NCBI RefSeq assembly: GCF_002952055.1
Contig: NZ_CP021255.1
Location: 2,145,501-2,209,500 of the forward strand
From: Desulfobulbus oralis
GTDB lineage: Bacteria > Desulfobacterota > Desulfobulbia > Desulfobulbales > Desulfobulbaceae
Reading direction: 5' to 3'
Length of the DNA stretch: 64,000 nt
Positions 7,816 to 16,611 of this stretch are shown here, piece after piece. A model generated the notes under the pieces. It did not search any database. It was not told the DNA's origin and saw only the letters and a program-made list of their open reading frames with translations. Position numbers and translations under genes: made by a program. The first letter of the stretch is position 1. The number at the start of each line of letters is the position of its first letter.

Positions 7816-8616
7816 CTACTGCAGCTTCTGCAGGGCGGCCCTGGCATCGGCATGGCCCTGGTCCGCGGCTTTGCGGAACCAGGCGGCCGCCTCCTTCTTG
7901 TCTTTAGCCACGCCATCGCCGTTGAGGTACATCAGCCCCAGATTGAACTGGGCCTTGGCAAAGCCCTGCTCCGCGGCTTTGCGGAACCAGGCCATTGCCT
8001 CCTTGTCGTCTTTGGCCACGCCTTTGCCTTCGTAGTAGCTATTGCCCAGATTGAACTGGGCCATGGCAAAGCCCTGCTCCGCGGCCCTGCGCCACCAGGC
8101 CGCCGCCTGCTTGTGATCCTGGGCCACCCCCTCACCACTGTCGTACATCAGTCCCAGAATGAACTGGGCCTGGGCATGGCCCTGCTCCGCGGCTTTGCGA
8201 TACCAGGCGGCCGCCTCCTTGTAATCCTGGGCCACACCTTCGCCTTTGCTGTACATCAGCCCCAGACTGTACTGGGCCTGGGCATCGCCCTGCTCCGCGG
8301 CTTTGCGAACCCAGGCCATTGCCTCCTGCTTGTCTTTGACCACGCCTGCGCCTTCGTAGTACATCAGCCCCAGATTCAACTGGGCCTGGGCATCGCCCTG
8401 CTCCGCGGCTTTGCGATACCAGGCGGCCGCCTCCTTGTAATCCTGAGCCACGCCTTCACCTGTGCGGTACATCTCGCCCAAATTGAACTGGGCCTGGGCA
8501 TCGCCCTGCTCCGCCCTGGCACGCAGCGCGGCCATGTCTTCCCCTGCCCAGGCCGCAGCCGCGAAGACCAGCAGCACGGCCGCCACGGTAAAGCCCAACC
8601 TCGACCACAACCTCAT
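7816..8616 (-). CDS. Exported Sel1-repeat protein, six repeats
   Basis: A 266-residue protein starting at the ATG at 8616 (AGGAGG upstream) with signal peptide MRLWSRLGFTVAAVLLVFAA, cut near AWAGED. The mature protein is six Sel1-like repeats of 36 residues, consensus AEQGDAQAQFNLGLMYYEGEGVAQDYKEAAAWYRKA, ending AALQKLQ. Sel1 repeats are alpha-alpha solenoids that bind other proteins; exported ones often act in host interaction or cell-envelope assembly. The C-terminal end and following spacer are near-copies of those in the gene at 8727-9644, so the two genes arose by tandem duplication. Repeat number probably changes easily by recombination. Confidence 0.85.
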   Translation of the reverse strand: MRLWSRLGFTVAAVLLVFAAAAWAGEDMAALRARAEQGDAQAQFNLGEMYRTGEGVAQDYKEAAAWYRKAAEQGDAQAQLNLGLMYYEGAGVVKDKQEAMAWVRKAAEQGDAQAQYSLGLMYSKGEGVAQDYKEAAAWYRKAAEQGHAQAQFILGLMYDSGEGVAQDHKQAAAWWRRAAEQGFAMAQFNLGNSYYEGKGVAKDDKEAMAWFRKAAEQGFAKAQFNLGLMYLNGDGVAKDKKEAAAWFRKAADQGHADARAALQKLQ

Positions 8617-8630
8617 GTCATCCTCCTGTG

Positions 8631-8702
8631 TGTGAAAAATACGGGCCACGGCCCGCGTGCCCGCCGCAGCCCTGCTGGCGGAACATGCCGGATCCACCGG
8701 CG
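8631..8702. repeat. Intergenic dyad-rich repeat, copy 3
   Basis: Third copy of the element at 6196-6261 and 7721-7790, differing by a few bases (for example GGATCCACCGG for GGATCCGCCGG). It lies between the two Sel1 genes. Confidence 0.65.
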
Positions 8703-8726
8703 CGCCCTGTCCGGGAAAATTCGCGC

Positions 8727-9644
8727 CTACTGCAGCTTCTGCAGGGCGGCCCTGGCACCGGCATGGCCCTGGTCCGCGGCCCTGCGGTACCAGGCGGCCG
8801 CCTCCTTGTCGTCTTTGGCCACGCCATCGCCGTTGTAGTACATCAGCCCCAGATTGAACTGGGCCTGGGCAATGTCCTGATCCGCGGCCCTGCGGAACCA
8901 GGCGACTGCCTCCTTGTCGTCTTTGACCACACCTTTGCCTTCGCGGTACATCACCCCCAGATTGTTCTGGGCACCGGCATGGCCCTGGTCCGCGGCCCTG
9001 CGGAACCAGGCGGCCGCCTCCTTGTCGTCTTTGGCCACGCCATCGCCCTTGTAGTACATCAGCCCCAAATTCAACTGGGCCTGGGCATCGCCTTTTTCCG
9101 CCGCGCCGCGCAGGGCGGCCGCCCTGTCTTCTCCCCCAGAGACATCCTCCGTTATATAGACAGGGACTTTCTCCCACCCGCCGGTGAGCGGCATAAAGTT
9201 CGTCACCCCCAGATGGGGTTGGCCGGTGGCATCCTTGATAAAAACGCCGATATCAACGCCGGGCTCATCACGGGCAAGGATCGAATATTCACGGCCAGCC
9301 AGAAAATTATATGTGAACATCAGAGGTTTTTTTGACCACACCGTTCTAGTGGGATACTCCCCCGCGCCTTGAAGCGATGTGTGGCGGTAATCGAAGACAA
9401 AGGTATGCGTGCCCGCCGGAACACGTACCTGCACCCAGTCGTCGGATTTCTTCCTTGCCCACGTGACGGGATGTCCGTCCAGCGTCTGTACGGTTATGGC
9501 TTCTTCGATGTTGAGCGTGCAGAGTTTTTCCGCCGGCACATCACCGGTGTAGGGAATAATGGTTGCAGACGTGTACCAGCTGACGCAGCCGGCAAGCATG
9601 AGGGCAGCGCCAAGCAATGAGAGCAACAGGACAAAGCGTTTCAT
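8727..9644 (-). CDS. Lipoprotein with Sel1 repeats
   Basis: A 305-residue lipoprotein. GGGAGGAAAGAT precedes the ATG at 9644, and the N-terminus MKRFVLLLSLLGAALMLAGC has a clean LAGC lipobox. Residues about 22-175 form a beta-rich domain (DDWVQVRVPAGTHTFVFDYR, FTYNFLAGREYSILARD) like those of stress-linked or cell-surface lipoproteins, and like the dead gene at 928-1319. Residues about 175-300 hold three to four Sel1 repeats (AEKGDAQAQLNLGLMYYKGDG and so on) ending AALQKLQ. It combines a domain of this exported family with repeats shared by its neighbour, so domain shuffling is likely. Probably anchored to the outer membrane. Confidence 0.8.
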   Translation of the reverse strand: MKRFVLLLSLLGAALMLAGCVSWYTSATIIPYTGDVPAEKLCTLNIEEAITVQTLDGHPVTWARKKSDDWVQVRVPAGTHTFVFDYRHTSLQGAGEYPTRTVWSKKPLMFTYNFLAGREYSILARDEPGVDIGVFIKDATGQPHLGVTNFMPLTGGWEKVPVYITEDVSGGEDRAAALRGAAEKGDAQAQLNLGLMYYKGDGVAKDDKEAAAWFRRAADQGHAGAQNNLGVMYREGKGVVKDDKEAVAWFRRAADQDIAQAQFNLGLMYYNGDGVAKDDKEAAAWYRRAADQGHAGARAALQKLQ

Positions 9645-9702
9645 ATCTTTCCTCCCTGAGTTGGAATAGCGCCAACCGGCTTTGCCAAACAAGCAGTCCG
9701 TA

Positions 9703-10203
9703 TCACCTGGCTTTGAATTCGTATTTCTTTTCCTGTTTATCTTCCGCATAAAAGCTGATTGTTTCAGGCTTTTTTGCAGTGTCGAAGACAAAGGTGAGGG
9801 AACCGTCGCCACCCTGGACCTGTTCCCACCCGTATTCCTCTCCGCCGGTGGTGAACGAACAGAGGACCGGCACGACTATCTGCCCGTTTCGCAGGGGCAT
9901 GGTGTTAAAACCCGAACCGGAAATGGTAATGGTTGTGCTGCCCTTTTCGTTCGTTCCCAGGGTGAATGCGGCAATGGTGTAGCTCTTGCCGTGGGAGCTG
10001 ATGGTCAGCGGCAGCCGTTCTTCCGCCCCGGCAAGGGCGGGGATCAGAAGCGAAAGCCCCAGCAGCAGCCCGGGCACAAGCACCTGCCGTATCCCTGTGG
10101 CTGTTTGCAGCTTCTGCAGGATAGCGCATCTGCACCTTGAACTCACTGAATCCATCCTTTCTGCTCTTTTTCCCGATCCATGCTTTACACCATTTCCTTG
10201 CAT
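9703..10203 (-). CDS. Exported protein, paralog of the 413-883 gene
   Basis: A 166-residue protein. GGGAGG precedes two adjacent ATGs; the second (10203) has the better spacing. After a long basic N-terminus comes IRQVLVPGLLLGLSLLIPAL and the cleavage site AGAEERLPL. The mature ~115 residues match the protein at 413-883 nearly end to end (YTI..FT.GTN, TTITISGSG, VPVLCSFTTGGEEYGW, KKPETISFYAEDKQEKKY). Predicted to be periplasmic and beta-rich; no family recognised. A very long n-region before the hydrophobic core is shared by both paralogs and is unusual for a signal peptide. Confidence 0.65.
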   Translation of the reverse strand: MQGNGVKHGSGKRAERMDSVSSRCRCAILQKLQTATGIRQVLVPGLLLGLSLLIPALAGAEERLPLTISSHGKSYTIAAFTLGTNEKGSTTITISGSGFNTMPLRNGQIVVPVLCSFTTGGEEYGWEQVQGGDGSLTFVFDTAKKPETISFYAEDKQEKKYEFKAR

Positions 10204-10533
10204 CATTTCCTCCCTGTGTTGTGAAAAGAGATAGGTTATACTTTGCACGCTCTGGCCTGGCGCAGATATCTTTCCGGCCATACACTCGTGGGTACTGGTT
10301 CATGCCATGCATAAATGGCGACAAGATATTATACCACCAAGTTCATATTTACCGATTATCTTCTCGCTAAATTCAATGGAGTAAAGAATATTTTCAAATC
10401 CATTCCAGGAAGTACAAATGACATCATTGCAAATAAAGCATATCGTTACACTGAAAATCATTGACAATGACATTGAAATATAAAAAATGTCAACCTAGAC
10501 CAAAAACGATATTCTCTATTGTTTCCGATATCT
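10204..10533. other. AT-rich intergenic stretch
   Basis: About 330 bases, clearly AT-richer than the flanking genes, with no ORF that has a start signal. It must hold the promoter of the minus-strand gene at 9703-10203, but I see no clear -35/-10 pair. It also takes in the 3' side of the broken YbjN-like gene. Confidence 0.4.
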
Positions 10534-10971
10534 TTATGAGAATTTCTCCATTACTGTAGCATGAAACTCCTTCATCAAAATCTCCCATACAGAAAAATAC
10601 GAATCAAGCAACTCCTCCGTCATTCCATACGGAAAAAATACATCCATAAGCAAAAAGCCGTTCACTGTTCCATTTATTGATTACATCCAACGGAACCTCT
10701 TTCTGAGTCTTTCTCCATCCAGCAAAAAACTGTATACTCTTGCAGTTGGCACCTTGTGTGCAATAATGAAAAACAATTTGGTATAGAAGCCCTCCCATCT
10801 TTCCCTCAATATGAGGGTCACCCTGGGAGTCCTTGCCCAGACTGGCCCTGCCATATCCTTTGGCCACCTCCAGGATAGCCTCGGGGTCGGCGGCCGTGAC
10901 AAGCCTTGTCTCGGCAAAGGCCTCCGAGCCATAAAAAGCACCAAAAAAATAAAAAAGACAAAGCACTTCAT
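10534..10971 (-). pseudogene. YbjN-like exported protein gene, two frameshifts
   Basis: Three frames must be joined. The start is an ATG at 10971 behind GAGGAGAAGAGCT, coding MKCFVFFIFLVLFMA, a signal peptide. Around the T-runs that follow, the reading moves to the frame coding SEAFAETRLVTAADPEAILE, IVFHYCTQGANCKSIQFFAGW and VPLDVINKWNSE, the signature of the YbjN (bacterial sensory transduction regulator) family. After NKWNSE a small deletion shifts the frame again; NGFLLMDVFFPYGMTEELL, SVWEILMKEF and the stop at 10536-10534 are the usual C-terminus of the family. About a dozen residues are missing at that joint. The gene is almost surely dead unless the lesions are assembly errors. Confidence 0.65.
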
Positions 10972-11029
10972 AGCTCTTCTCCTCGAGTTGGGATATGGCC
11001 AATCAATTTTGCTGGAAAAACAGGCCGCA

Positions 11030-13325
11030 TCACTTGCCTGCTTTGTCCTCCGCTCCTGCTCCTTTCTCCTGCCCTCCCCAGGTGTCCGGGCCGATACCGG
11101 CGAAGATTCGGGCAAAGAGCGCGTTGGCGCGCGCGACTCTTTCCGCGCGCGCCCTGGCCATACAGCCGAGCCAGGCCAGGAGATTTTGCAGCGCAAGAAG
11201 CGTCTGCTCCGGCATGGTGTAGGTATCGGCCAGGCGTTGCCGCAGCCAGTCCAGAAACAATACGCCGACCGCATCTTCACCCATGTGCACCCAGGCGCTG
11301 ATGGCGGCAAAAACACGCTCCGGCCCGTTTAGCCGCAGTGCATCGAAGACCCTTGCCATCTGGCTCAGGCCGTGCACGCCGTCCGCGGCCCTGGCCTCGA
11401 AATCCCGCAGGAGGCCCAGCGGTGACAGGGCCGGTCGGGAGGAAGCGAGGCAGGCCGCCGCCTCTTTGATGAAGGCAGTGGTTTCATCGGCGTCGACGGG
11501 AGGTACATAGGGACCGGCGCCCAGACCTCTGGCCGACGGGCCGCCAGGGACTCCGAGATCCTCCACTACCGCATAGCAGCGTCGATCGCGCACGGAACCG
11601 AAGCCGCCGTGACCGGCGGCCATCATCTGGGGGACCTGGTGCAGCGCGGGAAAGTCCATACCCTTTTCTCCTTCCTGCTCGTGGATCAGGAACAGGGCGG
11701 TATGTTGACTGAGCAGTTGGTAACGGAGCGCCAGGGAACGGGCTTCTTCCGGGGTCGCGGCTGCTTCCAGGCGCGCGGCTCCGGCCAGACGGGCAATGGC
11801 ATCACTTTCGATCAGGTCCGGAATTCCGGCCGAAAGATCGCACTCCTTGCCGTCTCCGCGCCAGCGCAGGATCGGTGCGGTCCGGGATGCAGCCGATCCG
11901 GTGAACGAGGCGAACACATGCACGGTATCTCCGCTGTACAGACGCAGGGGCAGGGCGGATTGCCAGGCCGGTGTACGCCCCCATTCGACCCGCAGGGAAT
12001 CGGTCTCCGGCCCGCGCATCCTGTCCACCATGTTCCGCAGCGGCGGAAAAATATCCTCGTTGGGAGAAACGAAGGCACACGCGCCACCCGTTTGCAGGGC
12101 CAGTTGCCTGAGCAGACTTTCCGCCGGAGCGCTGCCCACGCCGATGGCGAAGATGCGTTCTCCCGAACTGCGGGCCGCATGGACAACGGCATCCACATCC
12201 CAGACGGCTCCGTCGGTGATGAGCAGAACACAGGGCGCATGCGGCGCGTCCTTCGGCAGGCGAATATCGTTGAAAGTCGCAAGCAGGGCGCGCTCCATCT
12301 CCGTGCCGCCCATATCCGCTTCGGTTCGGGCAAAGGCGTCGGCCAGTCTTTCCCGGACATCTCCGGACTCCAAAGACCAGCGCAGAAAGCCGGGAGTTTC
12401 GAGCCGCACCTTGCTGCCGAAACGGCTGTAGGAAACGTGGTCTCCGTTCTCCAGCATCGCCAGCAGGCCGGTCAATCCCCTTTTCAGACTGCCGATACTG
12501 TCTCCGGCCATGGAGCCGGAGCAGTCGGCCAGAATCTTCAGGCACAGGGGTTTGGAGAGGGCAGCGGGAAAGACGGGCCGGAAGCCGGCCAGAATCAGGT
12601 GCCGGCCGTCCAGATCCGGTCCGGTCAGGGCAAAGGATGGCCGCCCCGGGGCACTGATGGTGAAGATGCAGTCGCGATCCGGCATGGCTCCGGGAGCCAG
12701 GGTGACGACTGTGCCTTCCGCCGTATTCCCGACCTGGCAGGGGTGACTCGGGCAGTGCACCGTGGCCCCGGCAAGCGTTCCGCACAGGAGGAGCCGCAGG
12801 GTCAGGGGATATCTGCTCAGTATGTCCGCATCCGCGTTTTCGTGCGGCGCCAGACCGCCCGCCAGATGCCGGTCGCCGTAGCGGGGCGCTATGGTGCAGG
12901 GGATGGTCAGGCGGAACCCGCCCTGTTCGCAGGACAGCAACTGGACGTAGCGCAGTGTCACGTCCACGTCTTTGCCGTGTTCGATATTCCCCAGATTGGC
13001 CGTATACAGGCCCGGAGCGCTCCGCTCCACCAGGATAGGCGCATCGCCGCTCTCGATGCCCCTCTCGTACTCCTGCCGGGCCTCCGTTCGTTCCAGGACA
13101 AGGGCCCGCAGCCGCCGGCCGGCCATGACAACGTCCATGCCGACAAATATGGCGCCCCGCAAGCGGAAAGGTGTAGACGATTTCCAGATTCCTGGCGCTG
13201 TCGTTGCAGTAGCGCTGGGTCATCGCCATGCTTGCCAGCAGTCCGTCGACCCGCCCTTCGATATGCACCGATTTCAGGGCGATGCGCCTTCCGCCTGTGC
13301 TGACCATACAGGCTTCCTGGACCAT
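11030..13325 (-). pseudogene. VIT + von Willebrand A domain protein, frameshifted
   Basis: The protein starts at ATG 13325 (GGAGG seven bases upstream) with MVQEACMVSTGGRRIALKSV and a VIT domain (VDGLLASMAMTQRYCNDSAR, EIVYTFPL). At a run of four C on the plus strand (13155-13158) the frame breaks; the other frame continues RGAIFVGMDVVMAGRRLRAL, EARQEYERGIESGDAPILVE, exactly the second half of a VIT domain. A von Willebrand A domain follows with a MIDAS-like DCSGSMAGDS and VLLITDGAVWD, then a C-terminal region of ~350 residues. It lacks a signal peptide. Such VIT-vWA proteins (inter-alpha-trypsin-inhibitor heavy-chain type) are thought to bind partners through a metal ion. The single lesion could be a base-call error or phase variation; the MerR gene follows upstream by 30 bases. 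Confidence 0.75.
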
Positions 13326-13355
13326 ATCCGATCCTCCCGGGCTGTTCATGGGTTG

Positions 13356-13781
13356 CTATTCATTGTGGGTGGTATTCCCCGTTTCATCCGGCATGTTGTC
13401 AACCACTCTCATAATTTCTTTGATGAACAGCCGTAGTCGCTCAGGACTTATCCCCGCTTCCTCGGGGGCAATCTGCAGCTCGATCCCCGGTGCGATGTGG
13501 ATGTGACTGCGAACCTCCACATCTCCCGGCTGGCGTTGCCGCGGCGGAACGGGCGCCTCCGCGCCCGCCAGCACCTCGCGGATACACTCCAGGGATACCC
13601 CGGCCGTGGACAGCTCCCGGATCCTGAGCAACTGGCCCAGATGCTCCCTGCTGTACTTGGCCGCCCTGGCTTCCCCTATGGGCCGGGAAACCAGGCCAAG
13701 CTGGATGTAGTAGCGAACCGTGCGTTTGCTGAAACCGGTCAGCCGGCACAGCTCGTCCAAAGAAAGCATCCTTGATGTCAT
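13356..13781 (-). CDS. MerR-family transcription regulator
   Basis: A 141-residue protein with an N-terminal winged-helix: LSLDELCRLTGFSKRTVRYYIQLGLVSRP..GEARAAKYSREHLGQLLRIREL, the MerR fold with the usual R-Y-Y and Y-S/T-x-x-x-L positions. The start at 13781 (MTSRM) has AAAAGG seven bases upstream; the ATG at 13787 is too close to it. The C-terminal ~65 residues have no cysteine cluster, so a metal sensor is unlikely. It is upstream of the VIT/vWA gene on the same strand, 30 bases apart, so it probably regulates itself and that gene. Confidence 0.85.
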   Translation of the reverse strand: MTSRMLSLDELCRLTGFSKRTVRYYIQLGLVSRPIGEARAAKYSREHLGQLLRIRELSTAGVSLECIREVLAGAEAPVPPRQRQPGDVEVRSHIHIAPGIELQIAPEEAGISPERLRLFIKEIMRVVDNMPDETGNTTHNE

Positions 13782-13795
13782 GTGCATACCTTTTT

Positions 13796-13826
13796 AACAC
13801 TAAAACTGTCAAGATAAAGTGTCATG
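13796..13826 (-). promoter_or_regulatory. Possible MerR operator/promoter
   Basis: The gap before the MerR gene holds the dyad ACACT..AGTGT (about 13798-13824) and, on the minus strand, TGACA spaced 8 bases from a second TGACA. MerR proteins normally bind a dyad inside an over-long promoter spacer, so this is the natural autoregulation site. I see no confident -10 box. Confidence 0.3.
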
Positions 13827-14136
13827 TATTTTTCTGGAAACCGGACTTGACCATGTCAGTTACGTCATTCTGACAGCAAGGCCAATCACTCTGCCAATGC
13901 AGTGTGCCCCATGAAAACACAAGATACCATCAGCGCCGCGGGTATGCTCCCACAAGTTTTTGCCAGCAGCGCCCGGCATCCTGGCGACATGGGCTCCGCT
14001 CCGGTATGGCACAGTAGCGCCTGCGCGATTATTGATCGCGCAGAGCAGCCACCGATGGCGACCGGCAGAGCCGGGTTTGGGGCCTGGGAGACCCGATCCT
14101 GCCCGGGCTGTGGGAGGCTGGCTGGCACCGGAAAAG

Positions 14137-14225
14137 TCTAAGCATTTGGCCCGAAATTGTGCTACAATGCGCCCCGGCCCGAATCTCCTTGGTTTTAATG
14201 GATTTTTTTGCGAATCCACCCTGTT
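14137..14225 (-). pseudogene. Relic of an IS4-type element 5' end
   Basis: About 85 bases match the transposase start and upstream region of the IS at 39578-40847: the shared stretch includes ATCTCCTTGGTTTTAATG and, on the minus strand, codons resembling HCNTILSQVLRVF. Only the first ~15 transposase codons and the leader survive; the remainder is gone. It shows that the same IS family was here earlier. Confidence 0.6.
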
Positions 14226-14437
14226 TCGTCCCCTCAGCGACGCACAGCATGAGCCGGGTGCTTGACAAATTGTGTGAACCGCTTGCAGCAGCCTGCAGGC
14301 AGGTTCATCTCCAGGCAGAGATACAGGTCTGAAGAAGCCAGGACCGCATTGCATGCAGTGATCATAAAGGGGGGCGAGATCTGCCATCCGTGCAGGGTAC
14401 GGGCCGCACATGCAGCGCCGCTTTTGGAGTTGAACGA
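14226..14437. other. Leader of the acyltransferase operon
   Basis: About 210 bases with no gene. A TTGACA-like box occurs at 14262-14267 (GTGCTTGACAAATTG) but no matching -10 box is clear. It presumably contains the promoter of the plus-strand run that starts at 14438. Confidence 0.25.
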
Positions 14438-15220
14438 ATGGAGAAGCCCTTGTCCATATCCCTGGCATGCAGCGCGCTGGGCCGCAGGATCGCGCTGGCC
14501 CTTCTACCGCCGCTCGTGGCCAGGCTCATGCGGCTCTGGTTCGGCACCTGCAGGCTGGAGGTCCGCGATGCGCAGGAATTTTACGGGCGCCTGGAACGCG
14601 GCGACCAGATGATTGCCAGCTTCTGGCATTACAGCTTTTTCTATCTCTTCTACTATCTGCGGGGCCGGCACGCGGCAACCATGGTGAGCGCCAGCACGGA
14701 CGGCGAATACATTGCCCGGCTGGCCCTGTGCTTCGGTCATCAGCCGGTGCGCGGCTCCTCACACCGCCGGGGTTTTCGTGCGCTGCGGGAAATGCTGGCA
14801 GCGCTGGCCCGGGGCCTGAATGCAGGCATTGTGGCCGACGGCTCGCAGGGGCCGGCGAGGCGGGCGCAGGCCGGCTGCATCCTCATGGCCTCGCACTCCG
14901 GCTGTCCCATTTTTCCGGTGGCCTGGGCTGCCAGCAGGGCCATCATTTTCCACAGTTGGGACAGAACGGTCCTGCCCCTGCCCTTTTCCCGCATCGTGCT
15001 CTACCACGGCCCGCCCATCCCTGTGCCGCCGGACCTCTCCGCTGCGGAGACAGAGGCCTGGCGACAACACCTGGAAGACGAACTGAACCGTCTCTACCAT
15101 GCGGCCTGGCAGGCGCTGGGCAAGGGGCCGCATGACGGGAACCGGGCCCGTCGGCGCCATGCGGTGGCAGGCGGCAGGCAGCACAATCAACCGAGCGGGC
15201 AACAAACGCTTCATATATGA
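14438..15220 (+). CDS. DUF374-type lysophospholipid acyltransferase
   Basis: A 260-residue protein starting at 14438 (GGAG eight bases upstream). It begins with a hydrophobic helix (ALGRRIALALLPPLVARLMRL) and carries the DUF374/LPLAT pattern: QMIASFWHYSFFYLFYYLRG, STDGEYIARL, RGSSHRRGFRALREMLAAL and the conserved GIVADGSQGPARRAQAG. SFWH replaces the usual NHxxxxD-type box, as normal for this subfamily. Its members acylate a lipid-A or phospholipid precursor at the inner membrane. The stop codon overlaps the start of cbiA (ATGA), so the two are translationally linked even though their pathways differ. Confidence 0.8.
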   Translation: MEKPLSISLACSALGRRIALALLPPLVARLMRLWFGTCRLEVRDAQEFYGRLERGDQMIASFWHYSFFYLFYYLRGRHAATMVSASTDGEYIARLALCFGHQPVRGSSHRRGFRALREMLAALARGLNAGIVADGSQGPARRAQAGCILMASHSGCPIFPVAWAASRAIIFHSWDRTVLPLPFSRIVLYHGPPIPVPPDLSAAETEAWRQHLEDELNRLYHAAWQALGKGPHDGNRARRRHAVAGGRQHNQPSGQQTLHI

Positions 15221-16608
15221 ACACGCAAAGCACTCGTGCACTCGTCATCGCCGGTCTGAGCGGCGGCTCGGGCAAATCCGTGGCCTCGGTAGGGCTGCTG
15301 GCCGCCTTGAAGGCACGCGGCCTTCAGGTGCAGCCTTTCAAGAAAGGGCCGGACTACATCGACGCCGGCTGGCTGGCGCAGGCGGCAGGCCGGCCCTGCT
15401 ACAATCTGGACGCGTATCTGGCCGGGCCGGAGCAGGTGCAGGCCACCTTTTACGGGCACCTGGCCGGCGCCGATCTGGCGCTTGTCGAGGGCAACCGGGG
15501 GCTTTTCGACGGCGTGGACGCGGCGGGCAGCTCCTCCACGGCCGAACTGGCCATCCTCCTGCACCTGCCGGTGCTCCTGATGATGAACTGCACCAAGGCG
15601 ACCCGCACCATGGCGGCGCTGGCCCTGGGCTGCCGGAACTTCGAGTCACGGCTCAAGCTCGCGGGCGTGCTGCTGAATCAGGTGGCGAACGCCCGGCAGG
15701 AAAAGGTCATCCGCGAGGCCCTGGCAGGTATCGACATGCCGGTTCTGGGGGTCATTCCCAAGCTGGGCCGGGACATCTTTCCCATGCGGCATCTGGGCGT
15801 GACTCCGCATCAGGAGTACGCAGGCGCGGAGCAGGCGGTGAGTCATCTGGGCGGGCTCGCGGCCCGTCATTTCGACCTCGATGCGATTCTGGCGCTCACA
15901 CAGCCCACGGCCCCGGCGGCCGCAGCCGCGGCCGCTGTACCCGGGGCAGCGGCCGGACTGAAAATCGGCGTGCTCAGGGATGCGGCCTTCCAGTTCTACT
16001 ACGAGGAGAATCTGGAAGCGCTCAGGGCCGGCGGGGCGGAGCTGGCGGCCATCAATGCGCTCACAGCCCCCGCACTGCCCAGCGGCCTGCATGCGCTGTA
16101 CATCGGCGGCGGTTTCCCGGAAACCAGCGCCCAGGCGCTCGCGGAAAACACGGCCTTTCTCGCCTCGCTCCGGGCCGCGATAGATGCGGGGCTGCCCGTC
16201 TATGCGGAATGCGGCGGGCTGATCTATCTGGGCAGATCGCTCTTGCTGGACGGCAGGGAATATCCGCTGGCGGGCGTGTTTCCGGCCAGCTTTGCCCTCA
16301 GCAAAAAACCGCAGGCCCACGGCTATTCAAGGCTCCGGGTCGAGGGCCAAAACGCCTTTTACAGGCCAGGCCAGCTCATCCGCGGCCACGAATTCCGTTA
16401 CTCCACGGTACAGGACTGGAGCGGCCGGAGTGCCGCACTCGGCATGCGGGTGGAGCGGGGCACCGGCTTTTATGCAGGCCGGGACGGGCTGGTTTACAAA
16501 AACGTTCTGGCCCTCTACACCCACGTTCTGGCGAGCGCCACCCCGGAATGGGCCGCAGGCATGCTGGCTGCCGCAGCCCGATATGCGGCAGAAAAGACAG
16601 ACAGGTGA
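15217..16608 (+). CDS. cbiA: Cobyrinate a,c-diamide synthase
   Basis: A 463-residue glutamine-dependent, ATP-dependent amidase of the CobB/CbiA family. The N-terminal P-loop-like domain shows AGLSGGSGKSVASVGLLAAL and FKKGPDYIDAGWL; the C-terminal class-I glutamine amidotransferase-like domain has YIGGGFPE and the catalytic-cysteine region YAECGGLIYL, with GHEFRYS near the end. The enzyme amidates carboxylates a and c of cobyrinic acid during B12 synthesis. A siroheme amidase (DsrN) is a close relative in sulfate reducers, but no dsr genes are near, so CbiA is the better call. It stands alone here, without other cobalamin genes. Confidence 0.85.
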   Translation: MNTQSTRALVIAGLSGGSGKSVASVGLLAALKARGLQVQPFKKGPDYIDAGWLAQAAGRPCYNLDAYLAGPEQVQATFYGHLAGADLALVEGNRGLFDGVDAAGSSSTAELAILLHLPVLLMMNCTKATRTMAALALGCRNFESRLKLAGVLLNQVANARQEKVIREALAGIDMPVLGVIPKLGRDIFPMRHLGVTPHQEYAGAEQAVSHLGGLAARHFDLDAILALTQPTAPAAAAAAAVPGAAAGLKIGVLRDAAFQFYYEENLEALRAGGAELAAINALTAPALPSGLHALYIGGGFPETSAQALAENTAFLASLRAAIDAGLPVYAECGGLIYLGRSLLLDGREYPLAGVFPASFALSKKPQAHGYSRLRVEGQNAFYRPGQLIRGHEFRYSTVQDWSGRSAALGMRVERGTGFYAGRDGLVYKNVLALYTHVLASATPEWAAGMLAAAARYAAEKTDR

Positions 16609-16611
16609 ATC

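Noticed and set aside
15217-16608. cbiA as siroheme amidase dsrN
   Set aside because: No dsrAB or other dsr genes lie near; the general CbiA call is safer.
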